From the IMG/VR virus record IMGVR_UViG_3300013005_003552, positions 80,266 through 144,265 of that record: a stretch of 64,000 bases of DNA, one strand, 5' to 3'. Below the pieces are notes generated by a model, which had not been told where the DNA came from, did no database searches, and was given only the letters and a program-made list of their open reading frames with translations. A program made the translations under genes and the position numbers. Position 1 is the stretch's first letter. Each line of letters begins with the position of its first letter. This stretch comes from a virus. This document shows positions 8,048-16,009 of the stretch, piece after piece.

Positions 8048-8749
8048 ATGCACAGCTCTGCTCTCACCAATGCCAAAAAGTTCTTTGACACCTATTCAAC
8101 TGCCATGCCCGATGGCGCCATTGTGGTAGATGTAGGCAGCATGGATATCAATGGCAGCATCAAAGATGTGTGTCCAACTCGATTCAATTATGTGGGCATA
8201 GATTTCGAGTCAGGTAAAAATGTAGATCTGGTCATGTTGGATCCCTATGTTGTGCCTGTGCATGACGAAAAAGTCGACATCGTCACAGCCAGCAGTGTGT
8301 TTGAGCACAGCGAAATGTTCTGGGTGCTGTTCTTGGACATCATGCGCATACTCAAACCCAATGGATTGTTTTATCTCAATGTGCCCAGCAATGGTGCTTT
8401 TCACCGCCATCCAGTGGATTGCTGGCGTTTTTATCCGGACGCAGCCGAAGCATTGGTCACTTGGGCAGCTCGCAATGGACTCAATGTGGCTTTTTTAGAA
8501 AGCTGGTTCAGCAAAAAAGGTGACGATGACAGCGCATGGAATGATTTTGTGGCAGTGTTTGTCAAGAACAAAGATTCGGCGTCAGAATATCCCAGTCGCA
8601 TGGCCTACGATTTAGTGGACGGAAAATATCGTTGGAAGGTAAAAGCCGGCGAAATTTACAACGGCAGATTTTTTGGACAAGGAAGAGAATCTATTTTGGA
8701 TTTGCAAGACTTCCCTGAAGGCGGACAGCCGCCACGCACAAGAGCATAA
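8048..8749 (+). CDS. Class I SAM-dependent methyltransferase
   Basis: The 233-residue protein shows the Rossmann methyltransferase motifs: VVDVGSMD near residue 26 as the SAM-binding glycine motif (with Ser replacing one Gly), a YVGIDFESG acidic loop, VDIVTASSVFEH as motif IV, and LKPNGLFYLNVP as the post-strand motif, as in Methyltransf_11-type enzymes. The substrate is unknown. It starts 2 nt after the cupin stop. The run of radical SAM, unknown, cupin and methyltransferase genes suggests a shared pathway. Confidence 0.8.
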   Translation: MHSSALTNAKKFFDTYSTAMPDGAIVVDVGSMDINGSIKDVCPTRFNYVGIDFESGKNVDLVMLDPYVVPVHDEKVDIVTASSVFEHSEMFWVLFLDIMRILKPNGLFYLNVPSNGAFHRHPVDCWRFYPDAAEALVTWAARNGLNVAFLESWFSKKGDDDSAWNDFVAVFVKNKDSASEYPSRMAYDLVDGKYRWKVKAGEIYNGRFFGQGRESILDLQDFPEGGQPPRTRA

Positions 8750-8752
8750 ATA
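8745..8752 (+). promoter_or_regulatory. T4-type late promoter motif, start codon adjacent
   Basis: CATAAATA matches 7 of 8 bases of the late consensus. The ATG of the next gene starts 5 nt after it, close to where a late transcript should begin, so that mRNA may be leaderless. Confidence 0.5.
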
Positions 8753-8756
8753 CTGT

Positions 8757-8996
8757 ATGAATCCAAAGTTTCTTAAAGCCATGAAGGCAAAGAAAAAGCG
8801 GGTGATGGATCCTAATATTCCACGCCCTAATTTGTTTTCGCATGACAAAGAAATTCGTGGAATTAAAACAACCAACGAAACAGTAGCACAACAAATCACG
8901 CATTTGCAGGATCAGGTGCGTAAGTTAGAACGCAAAGTGCAGGCACAAGCAGACTATATTGGTGCCCTGAATCAGCGGGTAGTGCTAAAAAAGTAA
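8757..8996 (+). CDS. Small basic coiled-coil protein
   Basis: The 79-residue protein has a Lys-rich N-terminus and a C-terminal coiled coil (ITHLQDQVRKLERKVQAQ). The ATG at 8757 follows the late-promoter motif directly, with no Shine-Dalgarno sequence visible. The architecture resembles small DNA-binding or virion-associated phage proteins, but the function is unknown. It ends before a 145-nt promoter-bearing intergenic region. Confidence 0.65.
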   Translation: MNPKFLKAMKAKKKRVMDPNIPRPNLFSHDKEIRGIKTTNETVAQQITHLQDQVRKLERKVQAQADYIGALNQRVVLKK

Positions 8997-9082
8997 CACT
9001 TTTTAGCTGATTTTGCTATTTTTGCAACAAAAAACCCTGTAAAATCAAGCACTTACAGCATCTGAAATTGCTGCAAAAACGG

Positions 9083-9111
9083 TTGACCGTATTGGTCCAT
9101 TTTGCTATACT
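9083..9111 (+). promoter_or_regulatory. Sigma70-type promoter, TTGACC-17-TATACT
   Basis: The -35 box TTGACC (9083-9088) and -10 box TATACT (9106-9111, with an extended TGC) are 17 bp apart. The -35 lies inside a perfect dyad ACGGT-TG-ACCGT (9079-9090), a possible operator. A near copy of this promoter and its leader occurs at 58756. Confidence 0.8.
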
Positions 9112-9141
9112 AGTGGCATAGTGATTAATAAGGAGCCCAAA

Positions 9142-9411
9142 ATGTCCACAGCAACATACGATGCACTCACCGAGCAACAAAAGCGCGAAGTGCGCATGTA
9201 CGGATGCACTGAAGCGCAAATGCGCGAAGCAGTAGAGTCCAGCATTACATTCAAGCTCAGCGGTCCTGCTATGATAGCCGCCAGCATGATGTCGGATGCA
9301 CAAGAGATGATGGCATACGAACAGCCCGATTTCAACACCATTGAAGATCAGCGTCAACTGCTGAACCGTGCCAAATTTGTGTTGTTTACTTATGTTATGG
9401 AGAACAAATAA
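9142..9411 (+). CDS. Hypothetical protein, early-type gene
   Basis: The 89-residue, Met- and Gln-rich helical protein is not recognised. It is the first gene after a strong sigma70-type promoter and uses the ribosome-binding site AAGGAG. The in-frame GTG at 9121 lies upstream of that site and is not favoured. It overlaps the next gene by one base (TAATG). Early expression by host polymerase is inferred from the promoter. Confidence 0.7.
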   Translation: MSTATYDALTEQQKREVRMYGCTEAQMREAVESSITFKLSGPAMIAASMMSDAQEMMAYEQPDFNTIEDQRQLLNRAKFVLFTYVMENK

Positions 9412-9674
9412 TGTACACCGTTGAAATCTACAAAGCAGACAAGCGCAAGAAGTCAGGCGAGCGTCAGGTGCTCAAGCAGGACTACGACACCAACAACCTC
9501 AGCATGCTGGAGCACACTGTCAAACACACCTGGCTCAAGCGTGATGGCTATCGTTACGAAATCCACAAAACCTTTGTGACCAAGACTAACTTAATGAGTG
9601 GGCAGGAGTTCCAAGAGCGTTATGACCGTCCCTACTACTGCTCACCTTCGAGCGAAACTTATTGGAGCATGTAA
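9411..9674 (+). CDS. Hypothetical protein
   Basis: The 87-residue basic protein is not recognised. It alternates short strands with a Lys/Arg-rich N-terminal third and an aromatic C-terminus. It is coupled to the preceding gene by a one-base overlap and lies 2 nt before a 51-residue gene, all behind the promoter at 9083. No function is proposed. Confidence 0.65.
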   Translation: MYTVEIYKADKRKKSGERQVLKQDYDTNNLSMLEHTVKHTWLKRDGYRYEIHKTFVTKTNLMSGQEFQERYDRPYYCSPSSETYWSM

Positions 9675-9676
9675 TC

Positions 9677-9832
9677 ATGACAAAATTTGCCAAACAGGTT
9701 TTGACCCTAGCCGAACAAATAGGTGACCCAACTGGCTTCAGCGAAGAAACCATAGACTACATTGCCTGTGAGTTACAGGTAAGCTATGATGATGTTGAAG
9801 AAGTTTTTGAAGAACTTAGTTTTACTGATTAA
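9677..9832 (+). CDS. Small acidic protein, 51 residues
   Basis: This short frame starts two bases after the preceding stop and ends at TAA 9830-9832. The product is acidic, with a predicted helix pair and an Asp/Glu-rich C-terminus (YDDVEEVFEE). Position, spacing and codon use match the neighbours, supporting a real gene. Function unknown. Confidence 0.6.
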   Translation: MTKFAKQVLTLAEQIGDPTGFSEETIDYIACELQVSYDDVEEVFEELSFTD

Positions 9833-9849
9833 CATTGGAGCACATGAAC

Positions 9850-10536
9850 ATGGCCAAGACCTACAAGATTGAATCTCGCGAACTGGTTGCCCTGGCCTTT
9901 GCGGCTCAGCGTGTGAACGGCGCCATGTACAAAGACACCTCGTTCTTTGACACCGAAAAGGACGCGGTTGTCGAAGTGGTGCCAAACAAGACGCTGATGT
10001 TCAACAGTTTTGCCTTTGAGCCTGGTAGCAATCCAGAACTGGTACCCACAGACGAAGACCGTGCTCAAGCAGATGCTGCCATCACTGCAATCCAGGGAGA
10101 TGTGCTGATCAAGAAGCTGGCAGACCGTCGTGTGAGCGATTTCATATTTTCACTCAGCGAAGCCATCAGCCAGCCCACTTGCACCCAACGTGACTGCGGC
10201 TTGGTTGCGTTTGTGCCCAAGACCTATGCTGGCATGCTAGAGCGCCAGGAAAAAGATGAAGCCAAAATTGGACTGGCCAGTACCAGCGAATACCTGGGCC
10301 GTGTGGGCGAAAAGATCCAATTGGACTTTGCCCTGATTGACAGCAGATACCTTCAGCAGTATAATTGTTACAGTGTAACTGGGCATGACGGCTGCGGCAA
10401 CATGGTCAGCTTCTTGACCGCGCATCAAAATTTGGCAGTCAGCGGGCGCATACAGGGCAAGGTCAAGCGCACCGAAGTCAGCCAGTATCACAATGGTGCT
10501 AAGACCACCCAACTGAATTTTGTAAAAAGGGTTTAA
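9850..10536 (+). CDS. Hypothetical protein with possible OB-fold C-terminus
   Basis: The 228-residue protein is not firmly recognised. Its C-terminal 75 residues (from about GEKIQLDFALIDSRY to TTQLNFVKRV) have the strand pattern of a nucleic-acid-binding OB fold, including a GNMVSFLT strand and a VSGRIQGKVKR turn; this is inference from pattern. Cysteines at PTCTQRDCG could bind a metal. ATG 9850 is favoured because GGAG is 9 nt upstream; ATG 9844 is too close to it. It belongs to the early operon begun at 9083. Confidence 0.65.
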   Translation: MAKTYKIESRELVALAFAAQRVNGAMYKDTSFFDTEKDAVVEVVPNKTLMFNSFAFEPGSNPELVPTDEDRAQADAAITAIQGDVLIKKLADRRVSDFIFSLSEAISQPTCTQRDCGLVAFVPKTYAGMLERQEKDEAKIGLASTSEYLGRVGEKIQLDFALIDSRYLQQYNCYSVTGHDGCGNMVSFLTAHQNLAVSGRIQGKVKRTEVSQYHNGAKTTQLNFVKRV

Positions 10537-10541
10537 TAGTA

Positions 10542-10934
10542 ATGGAATTTGAAAAAAAAGTACATTGGCAAACTCACACTGGTGATGTAAACGGTCTGTG
10601 GAGCAATGCGGCCAAGGCTGTTACCATCCTTGAGGTATCGTTACGCAATGTCAATGACGAGGGTGATTTTGGCGAACTGTGTGCAAGATTTGACACCAAA
10701 ACCTGGAACTGCAATCAGGACGGTTTAATCTACACAGATGGTATCTGGATCAACGAGTTCCGTGCGCTCATGCGCTCGTTGGGTTTTACTCGCAACGCTG
10801 TGAACGACATCAACTACAGTGAGCAGGGCATGCAAGGCTACAACTTTGTGAGCATGGATGTGGGCCCAGAATTCCTGCGCGAAGTAGAACCCATGTATCG
10901 TTTTACCATCAACAAAGAGGCTATCAATGCTTGA
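10542..10934 (+). CDS. Hypothetical protein
   Basis: The 130-residue protein is not recognised. It is mixed alpha/beta, acidic, with several Trp and aromatic residues and no clear motif. It starts 5 nt after the preceding stop and overlaps the next gene by 8 nt, so it belongs to the early operon. Confidence 0.65.
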   Translation: MEFEKKVHWQTHTGDVNGLWSNAAKAVTILEVSLRNVNDEGDFGELCARFDTKTWNCNQDGLIYTDGIWINEFRALMRSLGFTRNAVNDINYSEQGMQGYNFVSMDVGPEFLREVEPMYRFTINKEAINA

Positions 10935-11214
10935 TTTTAGTGGTTATCATGTTCCCAATCATACACAAACTGCGCTGACAGACTATATTGAGCGTGGTAT
11001 TCCTGTGGGCGGATTCTTGCATGCTGTACTCAGCAACGATCTTTTTGGTGCTGTGGGTCGTGCTGACGCACAAAATTTGCCCGCACTCAAGGACATCACC
11101 GGCTGGATTTTTATGCAGGCTCCACAGGGCAGTTGGGGTAGTGAAGCCCTGGTACTTCGTTGGATACAAGAACATCCTTCAACGAAGTCAAGAGGTCCAA
11201 AAGATATTGCTTAA
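10927..11214 (+). CDS. Hypothetical phage protein
   Basis: The 95-residue protein begins with a pattern (GYHVPNHTQTALTDYIERGI then GGFLHAVLSNDLFGAVGRAD) that recurs in small proteins of many unrelated tailed phages from memory. No function is established to my knowledge. It overlaps the previous gene by 8 nt and ends the early operon, before the late promoter of dnaK. Confidence 0.7.
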   Translation: MLDFSGYHVPNHTQTALTDYIERGIPVGGFLHAVLSNDLFGAVGRADAQNLPALKDITGWIFMQAPQGSWGSEALVLRWIQEHPSTKSRGPKDIA

Positions 11215-11238
11215 TTTGCGGTTATCTGTTAAACTTGG

Positions 11239-11246
11239 TATAAATA
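11239..11246 (+). promoter_or_regulatory. Perfect T4 late promoter for dnaK
   Basis: TATAAATA matches the T4 late consensus at all eight positions. The expected start, about 6 or 7 nt downstream, falls at the base of the hairpin at 11248-11280, so the dnaK mRNA would begin with a stem-loop. Confidence 0.7.
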
Positions 11247-11247
11247 T

Positions 11248-11280
11248 TTGCATGTGGGTGCCCTCGGGGCCCACATGCAA
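11248..11280 (+). promoter_or_regulatory. Strong 5'-UTR hairpin upstream of dnaK
   Basis: TTGCATGTGG pairs with CCACATGCAA and encloses GCCC-TCG-GGGC, giving a long nearly perfect stem. No T-tract follows, so it is not a standard terminator. It may stabilise the late dnaK transcript or limit read-through. Its spacing to the SD AAGGAG leaves the ribosome-binding site free. Confidence 0.65.
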
Positions 11281-11305
11281 AACCATTTGTTTAAGGAGAT
11301 AAAAA

Positions 11306-13231
11306 ATGGCCAAAATCATAGGTATCGACCTAGGTACCACCAACTCTTGCGTCGCCGTAATGGAAGGCGACAAACCCAAAGTAATTGAAAACTCAGAAGG
11401 CGCCCGTACTACACCTAGTATCGTGGCCTATGCCAACGATGAAATACTGGTGGGTGCCAGTGCCAAGCGCCAGGCAGTGACCAATTCAAAGAACACCATC
11501 TACGCTGCCAAGCGCCTGATTGGTCGTAAATTCAAAGAAGAAGCTGTGCAAAAAGACATCAACATGATGCCTTTCAAAATTGTTGAAGCCAAGAATGGCG
11601 ATGCATGGATCAATGCAAACAACGAAGACCTAGCACCACCGCAAATCTCTGCTGAAGTCCTGCGCAAGATGAAGCAAACAGCAGAAGCCTATCTTGGCCA
11701 CGAAGTCACAGAAGCTGTGATCACGGTGCCTGCTTACTTCAATGACAGCCAGCGTCAAGCAACCAAGGATGCAGGTAAGATTGCAGGTCTAGATGTCAAG
11801 CGCATTATCAATGAGCCCACTGCGGCTGCACTGGCCTATGGTATGGACAAGGCCACAAAGAAAGACGCCAAGGTTGCTGTGTACGACCTAGGCGGTGGTA
11901 CCTTTGATATTTCAATCATTGAAATTGCCAACATTGATGGTGACAAACAGTTTGAAGTGCTTGCCACCAATGGTGATACATTCCTAGGCGGTGAAGACTT
12001 TGATCAACGCATTATGGACTTCCTGGTCGACGAATTCAAGCGTGAGTCAGGTACAGACCTTGCCAAGGATACTTTGGCACTACAACGACTCAAGGATGCA
12101 GCCGAGAAGGCAAAAATTGAACTTTCGTCAAGTGCGCAAACTGAGATTAATTTGCCATATATCACTGCTGACGCCAGTGGGCCAAAACACATGGCTATTA
12201 AACTAAGTCGTAGCAAACTTGAAAGTCTTGTGACAGATCTGGTTGAGCGCAGTATAGAGCCGTGTCGTACTGCTCTCAAGGATGCAGGGCTGGTTGCTGC
12301 CGACATCGACGACATCATACTTGTGGGTGGACAAACTCGCATGCCCATGGTGCAAGGCTATGTGGAAAGTTTCTTTGGCAAGGCTCCACGAAAGGATGTT
12401 AATCCAGACGAGGCAGTTGCCGCAGGTGCTGCCATTCAAGGTGCTGTGTTAGCAGGAGACAAGAAGGATGTGTTGCTACTAGATGTTACACCATTGTCAT
12501 TGGGTATTGAAACACAAGGTGGCATCATGGCCAAGGTAGTTACCAAGAATACAACTATTCCAACCAAACAGACACAGGTGTTTTCAACTGCGGACGACAA
12601 CCAACCAGCAGTAACCATCAAAGTATACCAGGGTGAACGCGAAATGGCACAGCATAACAAACTGCTGGGCGAGTTTAACCTAGAAGGTATTCCAGCGGCA
12701 CCACGCGGTACACCACAAATTGAAGTGGCGTTTGATATTGATGCCAATGGTATTCTCAAGGTTAGTGCCAAGGACAAAAACACAGGCAAGCAAAACAACA
12801 TCACAATCAAGGCCAACTCAGGTTTGAGTGAAGAAGAAATACAGAAAATGGTTGCGGATGCCGAAGCAAATGCAGAAACAGATGCCAAAGCCAAAGAACT
12901 TGCAGAAACCAAGAATGCTGCCGAACATCAGATCTGGGGTGTGGAAAAGAATCTCAAAGAGCACGGCGATAAACTGCAAGATGAACAACGCGAAGCAATC
13001 AAAACTGGCTTGCATGATCTCAAAGAGCTGTTGAAAACAGAAACTGATCCAGATAAAATTACCGAGGCGTTACAAGCATTTGTGCCAAAGAGTATGCCTT
13101 TGTTTGATCTAGTAGGTCAAGCTGAAGCAGAAAAACAAACAGCTGACGCCGAAGAAGTCAAAGCCAAGAAAACTGGCAATGATGAAACAGTGGTAGATGC
13201 TCAGTTCACCGAAGTCAAAGACAACAAGTAA
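11306..13231 (+). CDS. dnaK: Hsp70 chaperone DnaK, full length
   Basis: The 641-residue protein is a complete DnaK. The actin-like ATPase domain starts with [14 protein letters not shown], followed by the phosphate-2 loop [15 protein letters not shown], the [10 protein letters not shown] motif and the linker [16 protein letters not shown]. The substrate-binding beta-sandwich and helical lid follow, with an EEIQKMV lid helix and a charged tail ending in a FTEVKDNK sequence like the E. coli end. It would bind unfolded polypeptides and cycle ATP with a J protein, encoded at 20201, and a nucleotide exchange factor, not seen here. Sequence resembles betaproteobacterial DnaK from memory, suggesting capture from a host. 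It has its own late promoter, a leader hairpin and an intrinsic terminator. Confidence 0.97.
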   Translation: MAKIIGIDLGTTNSCVAVMEGDKPKVIENSEGARTTPSIVAYANDEILVGASAKRQAVTNSKNTIYAAKRLIGRKFKEEAVQKDINMMPFKIVEAKNGDAWINANNEDLAPPQISAEVLRKMKQTAEAYLGHEVTEAVITVPAYFNDSQRQATKDAGKIAGLDVKRIINEPTAAALAYGMDKATKKDAKVAVYDLGGGTFDISIIEIANIDGDKQFEVLATNGDTFLGGEDFDQRIMDFLVDEFKRESGTDLAKDTLALQRLKDAAEKAKIELSSSAQTEINLPYITADASGPKHMAIKLSRSKLESLVTDLVERSIEPCRTALKDAGLVAADIDDIILVGGQTRMPMVQGYVESFFGKAPRKDVNPDEAVAAGAAIQGAVLAGDKKDVLLLDVTPLSLGIETQGGIMAKVVTKNTTIPTKQTQVFSTADDNQPAVTIKVYQGEREMAQHNKLLGEFNLEGIPAAPRGTPQIEVAFDIDANGILKVSAKDKNTGKQNNITIKANSGLSEEEIQKMVADAEANAETDAKAKELAETKNAAEHQIWGVEKNLKEHGDKLQDEQREAIKTGLHDLKELLKTETDPDKITEALQAFVPKSMPLFDLVGQAEAEKQTADAEEVKAKKTGNDETVVDAQFTEVKDNK

Positions 13232-13237
13232 ACTCAC

Positions 13238-13262
13238 TAAGGGGCTTCGGCCCCTTACTTTT
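13238..13262 (+). terminator. Intrinsic terminator after dnaK
   Basis: TAAGGGGC-TTCG-GCCCCTTA forms a perfect 8-bp stem with a UUCG tetraloop, followed by CTTTT. It lies 7 nt after the dnaK stop and just before the next ATG at 13263. Confidence 0.9.
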
Positions 13263-13745
13263 ATGAAAACACTATATTTAGACATGGACGGCGTGGTAGC
13301 CGATTTTGATGAATATGCTGCACGGACTCTTGGGGTACCACCTAGTGCAGGAATCTATCCTGATCAAGTATGGTACAATCTGGCCACGAATGCTAGACTC
13401 TATAGAGATCTTGTCAAGACACCCTATGCCGATGAATTAGTCAACAACTGCAAAGCCATATGTGCCGTTCAGGGCTGGGAACTGATGTTTTTAACTGCGG
13501 TACCTAAAGGCAACGATGTTCCGTGGGCATTCTACGATAAGGTTGTCTGGGCGCAGAATTACTTCCCGGATATTCCAGTTATGTTTGGTCCTTTTAGCAA
13601 GGACAAATGGACACACTGTAAGCCTGGCGATATACTGATTGATGATCGCAAGAGCAATATTGCTGAATGGCGAGCAGCAGGCGGTAACGCAATACATCAT
13701 GTGGATTACGAAACCACCTTGGCTGCGCTGAATCAATTTAGTTAA
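13263..13745 (+). CDS. 5'(3')-deoxyribonucleotidase-like HAD phosphatase
   Basis: The 160-residue HAD-fold protein starts with YLDMDGVVADFD (nucleophile D7, acid D9), has a FLTAVP segment matching motif II (Thr), and DILIDDRKSNI matching motif IV. This is the pattern of NT5C-type deoxyribonucleotidases, which dephosphorylate dNMPs, and fits nucleotide management beside MazG. The ATG at 13263 sits immediately after the dnaK terminator; the upstream in-frame ATG at 13197 lies inside dnaK. No SD is visible apart from terminator sequence. The 3' end overlaps that of the convergent phoH gene by 4 nt. Confidence 0.78.
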   Translation: MKTLYLDMDGVVADFDEYAARTLGVPPSAGIYPDQVWYNLATNARLYRDLVKTPYADELVNNCKAICAVQGWELMFLTAVPKGNDVPWAFYDKVVWAQNYFPDIPVMFGPFSKDKWTHCKPGDILIDDRKSNIAEWRAAGGNAIHHVDYETTLAALNQFS

Positions 13746-14512
13746 ATTTCTTTGTAAATTTTCAACACCTCCAAGACTGCAGGATGTCTATGAATGTCCC
13801 TGCCCGACAATTCAACACCAGCGACATACTGGCTTTGTTTGTACTGTTCAACCAAACGCCTAAAATCCAGTAGTCCGTTGTCTGGATCAGCGCGGTCGGC
13901 CTGACGAGTGTCGCCAGTAACCACAATTTTAGAACCTTCACCTAAACGAGTAAGCAGCATCTTCATTTGCCCTGGTGTGGCGTTTTGCATTTCATCTGCG
14001 ATGATCCATGCGTTCTTAAATGTTCGCCCTCGCATGTATGCCAGTGGAGAAATCTCTATCAATTGGTCTTCTAGCATACGGGTGATTTCTTGTGGTTTAT
14101 AGTACTCCTTTAGAATATCAAAAATAGGTCGAGTCCAAGGCTCCATCTTGGCATTTATATCGCCGGGTAAAAAACCATGTTTTTCGTCATCTACACCCAC
14201 AGCTGGACGAGTGATTATCAACTTGTTTACCTGCCCTGAACGCAAAGCTCTAACCGCTGCTACAACTGCCAACATGGTTTTACCTGTGCCGGCAGGGCCT
14301 GTGGCAAACACGATTTTACGCTCATCGTCTTTGAGTAGATCAATGTAGATTTCTTGATTACGACTTTTTGGAATTAATACCGGATCTTTTCTTTGATAAC
14401 TGTATTCTTTGAAACTTATTGTGTTATCTGCATGGACTGGCTGAAGGGCTAGTCTATTTTTCCTTTTACTCAAGGGTAACTCTCCTGTGATTGATGTTGT
14501 AGAGTTTGTCAT
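13742..14512 (-). CDS. phoH: PhoH-like P-loop ATPase
   Basis: This 256-residue protein is the only supported minus-strand gene. It has Walker A GPAGTGKT, then LIITRPAVGVDDEKHGFLPG, a WIIADEMQNATPGQMKMLL Walker B segment and VTGDTRQAD as sensor motif, all diagnostic of PhoH. PhoH proteins are common in marine and freshwater phages; RNA-helicase/nuclease links are reported for bacterial PhoH2, but the phage role is uncertain. The N-terminal 50 residues are a variable basic tail. The gene is convergent with the nucleotidase gene. No good SD precedes the ATG; a TAAATA motif lies 38 nt upstream. Confidence 0.9.
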   Translation of the reverse strand: MTNSTTSITGELPLSKRKNRLALQPVHADNTISFKEYSYQRKDPVLIPKSRNQEIYIDLLKDDERKIVFATGPAGTGKTMLAVVAAVRALRSGQVNKLIITRPAVGVDDEKHGFLPGDINAKMEPWTRPIFDILKEYYKPQEITRMLEDQLIEISPLAYMRGRTFKNAWIIADEMQNATPGQMKMLLTRLGEGSKIVVTGDTRQADRADPDNGLLDFRRLVEQYKQSQYVAGVELSGRDIHRHPAVLEVLKIYKEI

Positions 14513-14516
14513 ATTA

Positions 14517-14542
14517 GCAAGTTAGACTTGCTACACAAGTCT
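14517..14542. promoter_or_regulatory. Alternative hairpins in phoH leader
   Basis: Two mutually exclusive inverted repeats overlap here: GCAAGT-tag-ACTTGC (14517-14531) and AGACTTG-ctaca-CAAGTCT (14524-14542). They lie just upstream of the minus-strand phoH start and could control its translation. This is seen in sequence; function is speculative. Confidence 0.4.
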
Positions 14543-14549
14543 ACACAAA

Positions 14550-14556
14550 TATTTAC
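14550..14556 (-). promoter_or_regulatory. Possible late promoter for phoH
   Basis: On the minus strand GTAAATA lies 37 nt before the phoH start. It matches the TAAATA core of the late consensus but not the first two bases. Confidence 0.35.
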
Positions 14557-14662
14557 GGACATTCTCTTCACTGGATAAGTGTACTGTTTCTTTTGATAAA
14601 ATAAAGCTAAGTATTAGGCTACCACTGATTTTTTGGTAGATCCAACAACACCTGCGTTCGTT

Positions 14663-14670
14663 GATAAATA
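14663..14670 (+). promoter_or_regulatory. T4-type late promoter motif
   Basis: GATAAATA matches 7 of 8 bases of the late consensus and lies 18 nt before the ATG at 14689, in the divergent 176-nt region between phoH and the next + strand gene. Confidence 0.5.
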
Positions 14671-14688
14671 CCCGTAGAGGGCTTTATC

Positions 14689-15441
14689 ATGACACCTAAC
14701 AGCAAGTATCATATCATAGTTTGTGCACCGCCAGGCGGACTGGCAAAACAATTAAGTCTGTTGATTGATTACGCAATAAATCGCGCATCCGAAACACCAG
14801 ACTGGGCTGTTCCGGTGTTGCCAGACTACGCAGATAAACAGGATATTTTATTTGCCCAGTCTGTACTGGATGTTAAACAATTACTTGGTTTATTGCATGC
14901 AGAATCTGACATACCAGTTAGATTTTCCAGTTTGCCAGCAGAGACCATTAGACAACAATACAGTAATTGCAAAATCATACAGGTAGTTTGCGACAGACAA
15001 GACTACTTGCAAATGGCCTGGAATCATGTGTACGAAGATCAATTCAAAAGTATGGGGCATTTGTTTGTAGATGATTATTTCATCAACTTTGTAAAAAATG
15101 CTCATAATGATCCAGATTTAGACTTCATTGAGCTACTAAAAGACCCCCAAAGTTACTCAGATCCTAGACTTACTTTATTACTGAACCTGTTGAGTAGAGG
15201 ACACAACATATGGCCCTATGCCATCAGTTATTATCATAATGAAGTGTTTGAAACAGCAAGCCAATCATTCTTACCAATCAGTTTCAAAGAGCTGTGCATT
15301 CCAGAACATGGCAACACTGATGATGCCATTGTTAAAGTTATAAATTTCCTAGGCAATGAAGTTTTACGCAACAATGAAGTTGTAACCAACAGCTGGCGCC
15401 AATTGATGAAGCGTTTGAGCAGCATCGAAAAAACAAAATAA
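14689..15441 (+). CDS. Hypothetical protein
   Basis: The 250-residue protein is not recognised. It opens with a beta-strand and Gly/Pro loop (HIIVCAPPGGLAKQLSLLID) that loosely recalls sulfotransferase-like P-loops but lacks a canonical GxxGxGK. It is mostly alpha/beta with many Asn and aromatic residues, without signal peptide or membrane helix. It starts behind a late-promoter motif with AGAGGG as ribosome-binding site. No function is proposed. Confidence 0.7.
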   Translation: MTPNSKYHIIVCAPPGGLAKQLSLLIDYAINRASETPDWAVPVLPDYADKQDILFAQSVLDVKQLLGLLHAESDIPVRFSSLPAETIRQQYSNCKIIQVVCDRQDYLQMAWNHVYEDQFKSMGHLFVDDYFINFVKNAHNDPDLDFIELLKDPQSYSDPRLTLLLNLLSRGHNIWPYAISYYHNEVFETASQSFLPISFKELCIPEHGNTDDAIVKVINFLGNEVLRNNEVVTNSWRQLMKRLSSIEKTK

Positions 15442-15444
15442 ATA
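15437..15444 (+). promoter_or_regulatory. T4-type late promoter motif
   Basis: AATAAATA overlaps the stop of the preceding gene and lies 16 nt before the ATG at 15461, with ACGGAG between them as ribosome-binding site. Confidence 0.5.
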
Positions 15445-15460
15445 TACTACGGAGATAAAA

Positions 15461-16009
15461 ATGCCAGCTTCACTCAAGGACATCATTGAAAATACCAAGG
15501 ACATCTATATGACAGATAGTGCCCTTAATATCTTGCTGGACTTTGAGCGTGTGCTTGATGAATTAGATTTATATGCATTCCGCAACTGGAAAAAAGGCGA
15601 GTTGGTAGAAGGTCCCACTATTGAAAAATATTTTGTAACTTGCATTTTTATGTGGCCTTACAAACTCATGCCAGATCCTCGCGGTGCAGAGCGATTGACA
15701 GAATATGATATTGAAATCCGTTACAAGCGTGAGAGATTAGAATCTCCTCGCCGAGTAAAAAGCCCAGACGACTACGAACCAGGGACCAAATATCCACGCA
15801 TGGATAGCAAACCAATTTGGTTAGTTGAAATGGTCATGCCCAAGAGCCTGATTACAGAAATAAATCAAGGCAGTTTAGAACTAGAAGATGATGTGATTGA
15901 CATGCAGGACGTTGATCAGGCCTACGAAGCAGGTACCGACGATGATGTAAATCGTACAGAAGAAAATCAGAGCAGTGCAGAACAACCTGCCACTGGAGGA
16001 CAAGTATGA
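15461..16009 (+). CDS. Hypothetical protein, probable late product
   Basis: The 182-residue protein is not recognised. Its first 140 residues look globular alpha/beta, and the last 40 are an acidic, low-complexity tail rich in Asp, Glu, Gln and Asn. A late-promoter motif and good ACGGAG site precede it, and it overlaps the next gene by 4 nt (ATGA). Its neighbours lead into the lysis genes. A virion or assembly role is possible but unproven. Confidence 0.7.
   Translation: MPASLKDIIENTKDIYMTDSALNILLDFERVLDELDLYAFRNWKKGELVEGPTIEKYFVTCIFMWPYKLMPDPRGAERLTEYDIEIRYKRERLESPRRVKSPDDYEPGTKYPRMDSKPIWLVEMVMPKSLITEINQGSLELEDDVIDMQDVDQAYEAGTDDDVNRTEENQSSAEQPATGGQV

Noticed and set aside
12436-12912. Minus-strand open frame opposite dnaK
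   Set aside because: Antisense shadow of a highly conserved gene; composition is dominated by Ser, Ala and Leu without motif.
14581-14640. Possible sigma70-type promoter (TTTGATA and TATTAG) upstream of 14689
   Set aside because: The spacing is 13 bp or less and the boxes are poor; the GATAAATA motif explains the gene better.
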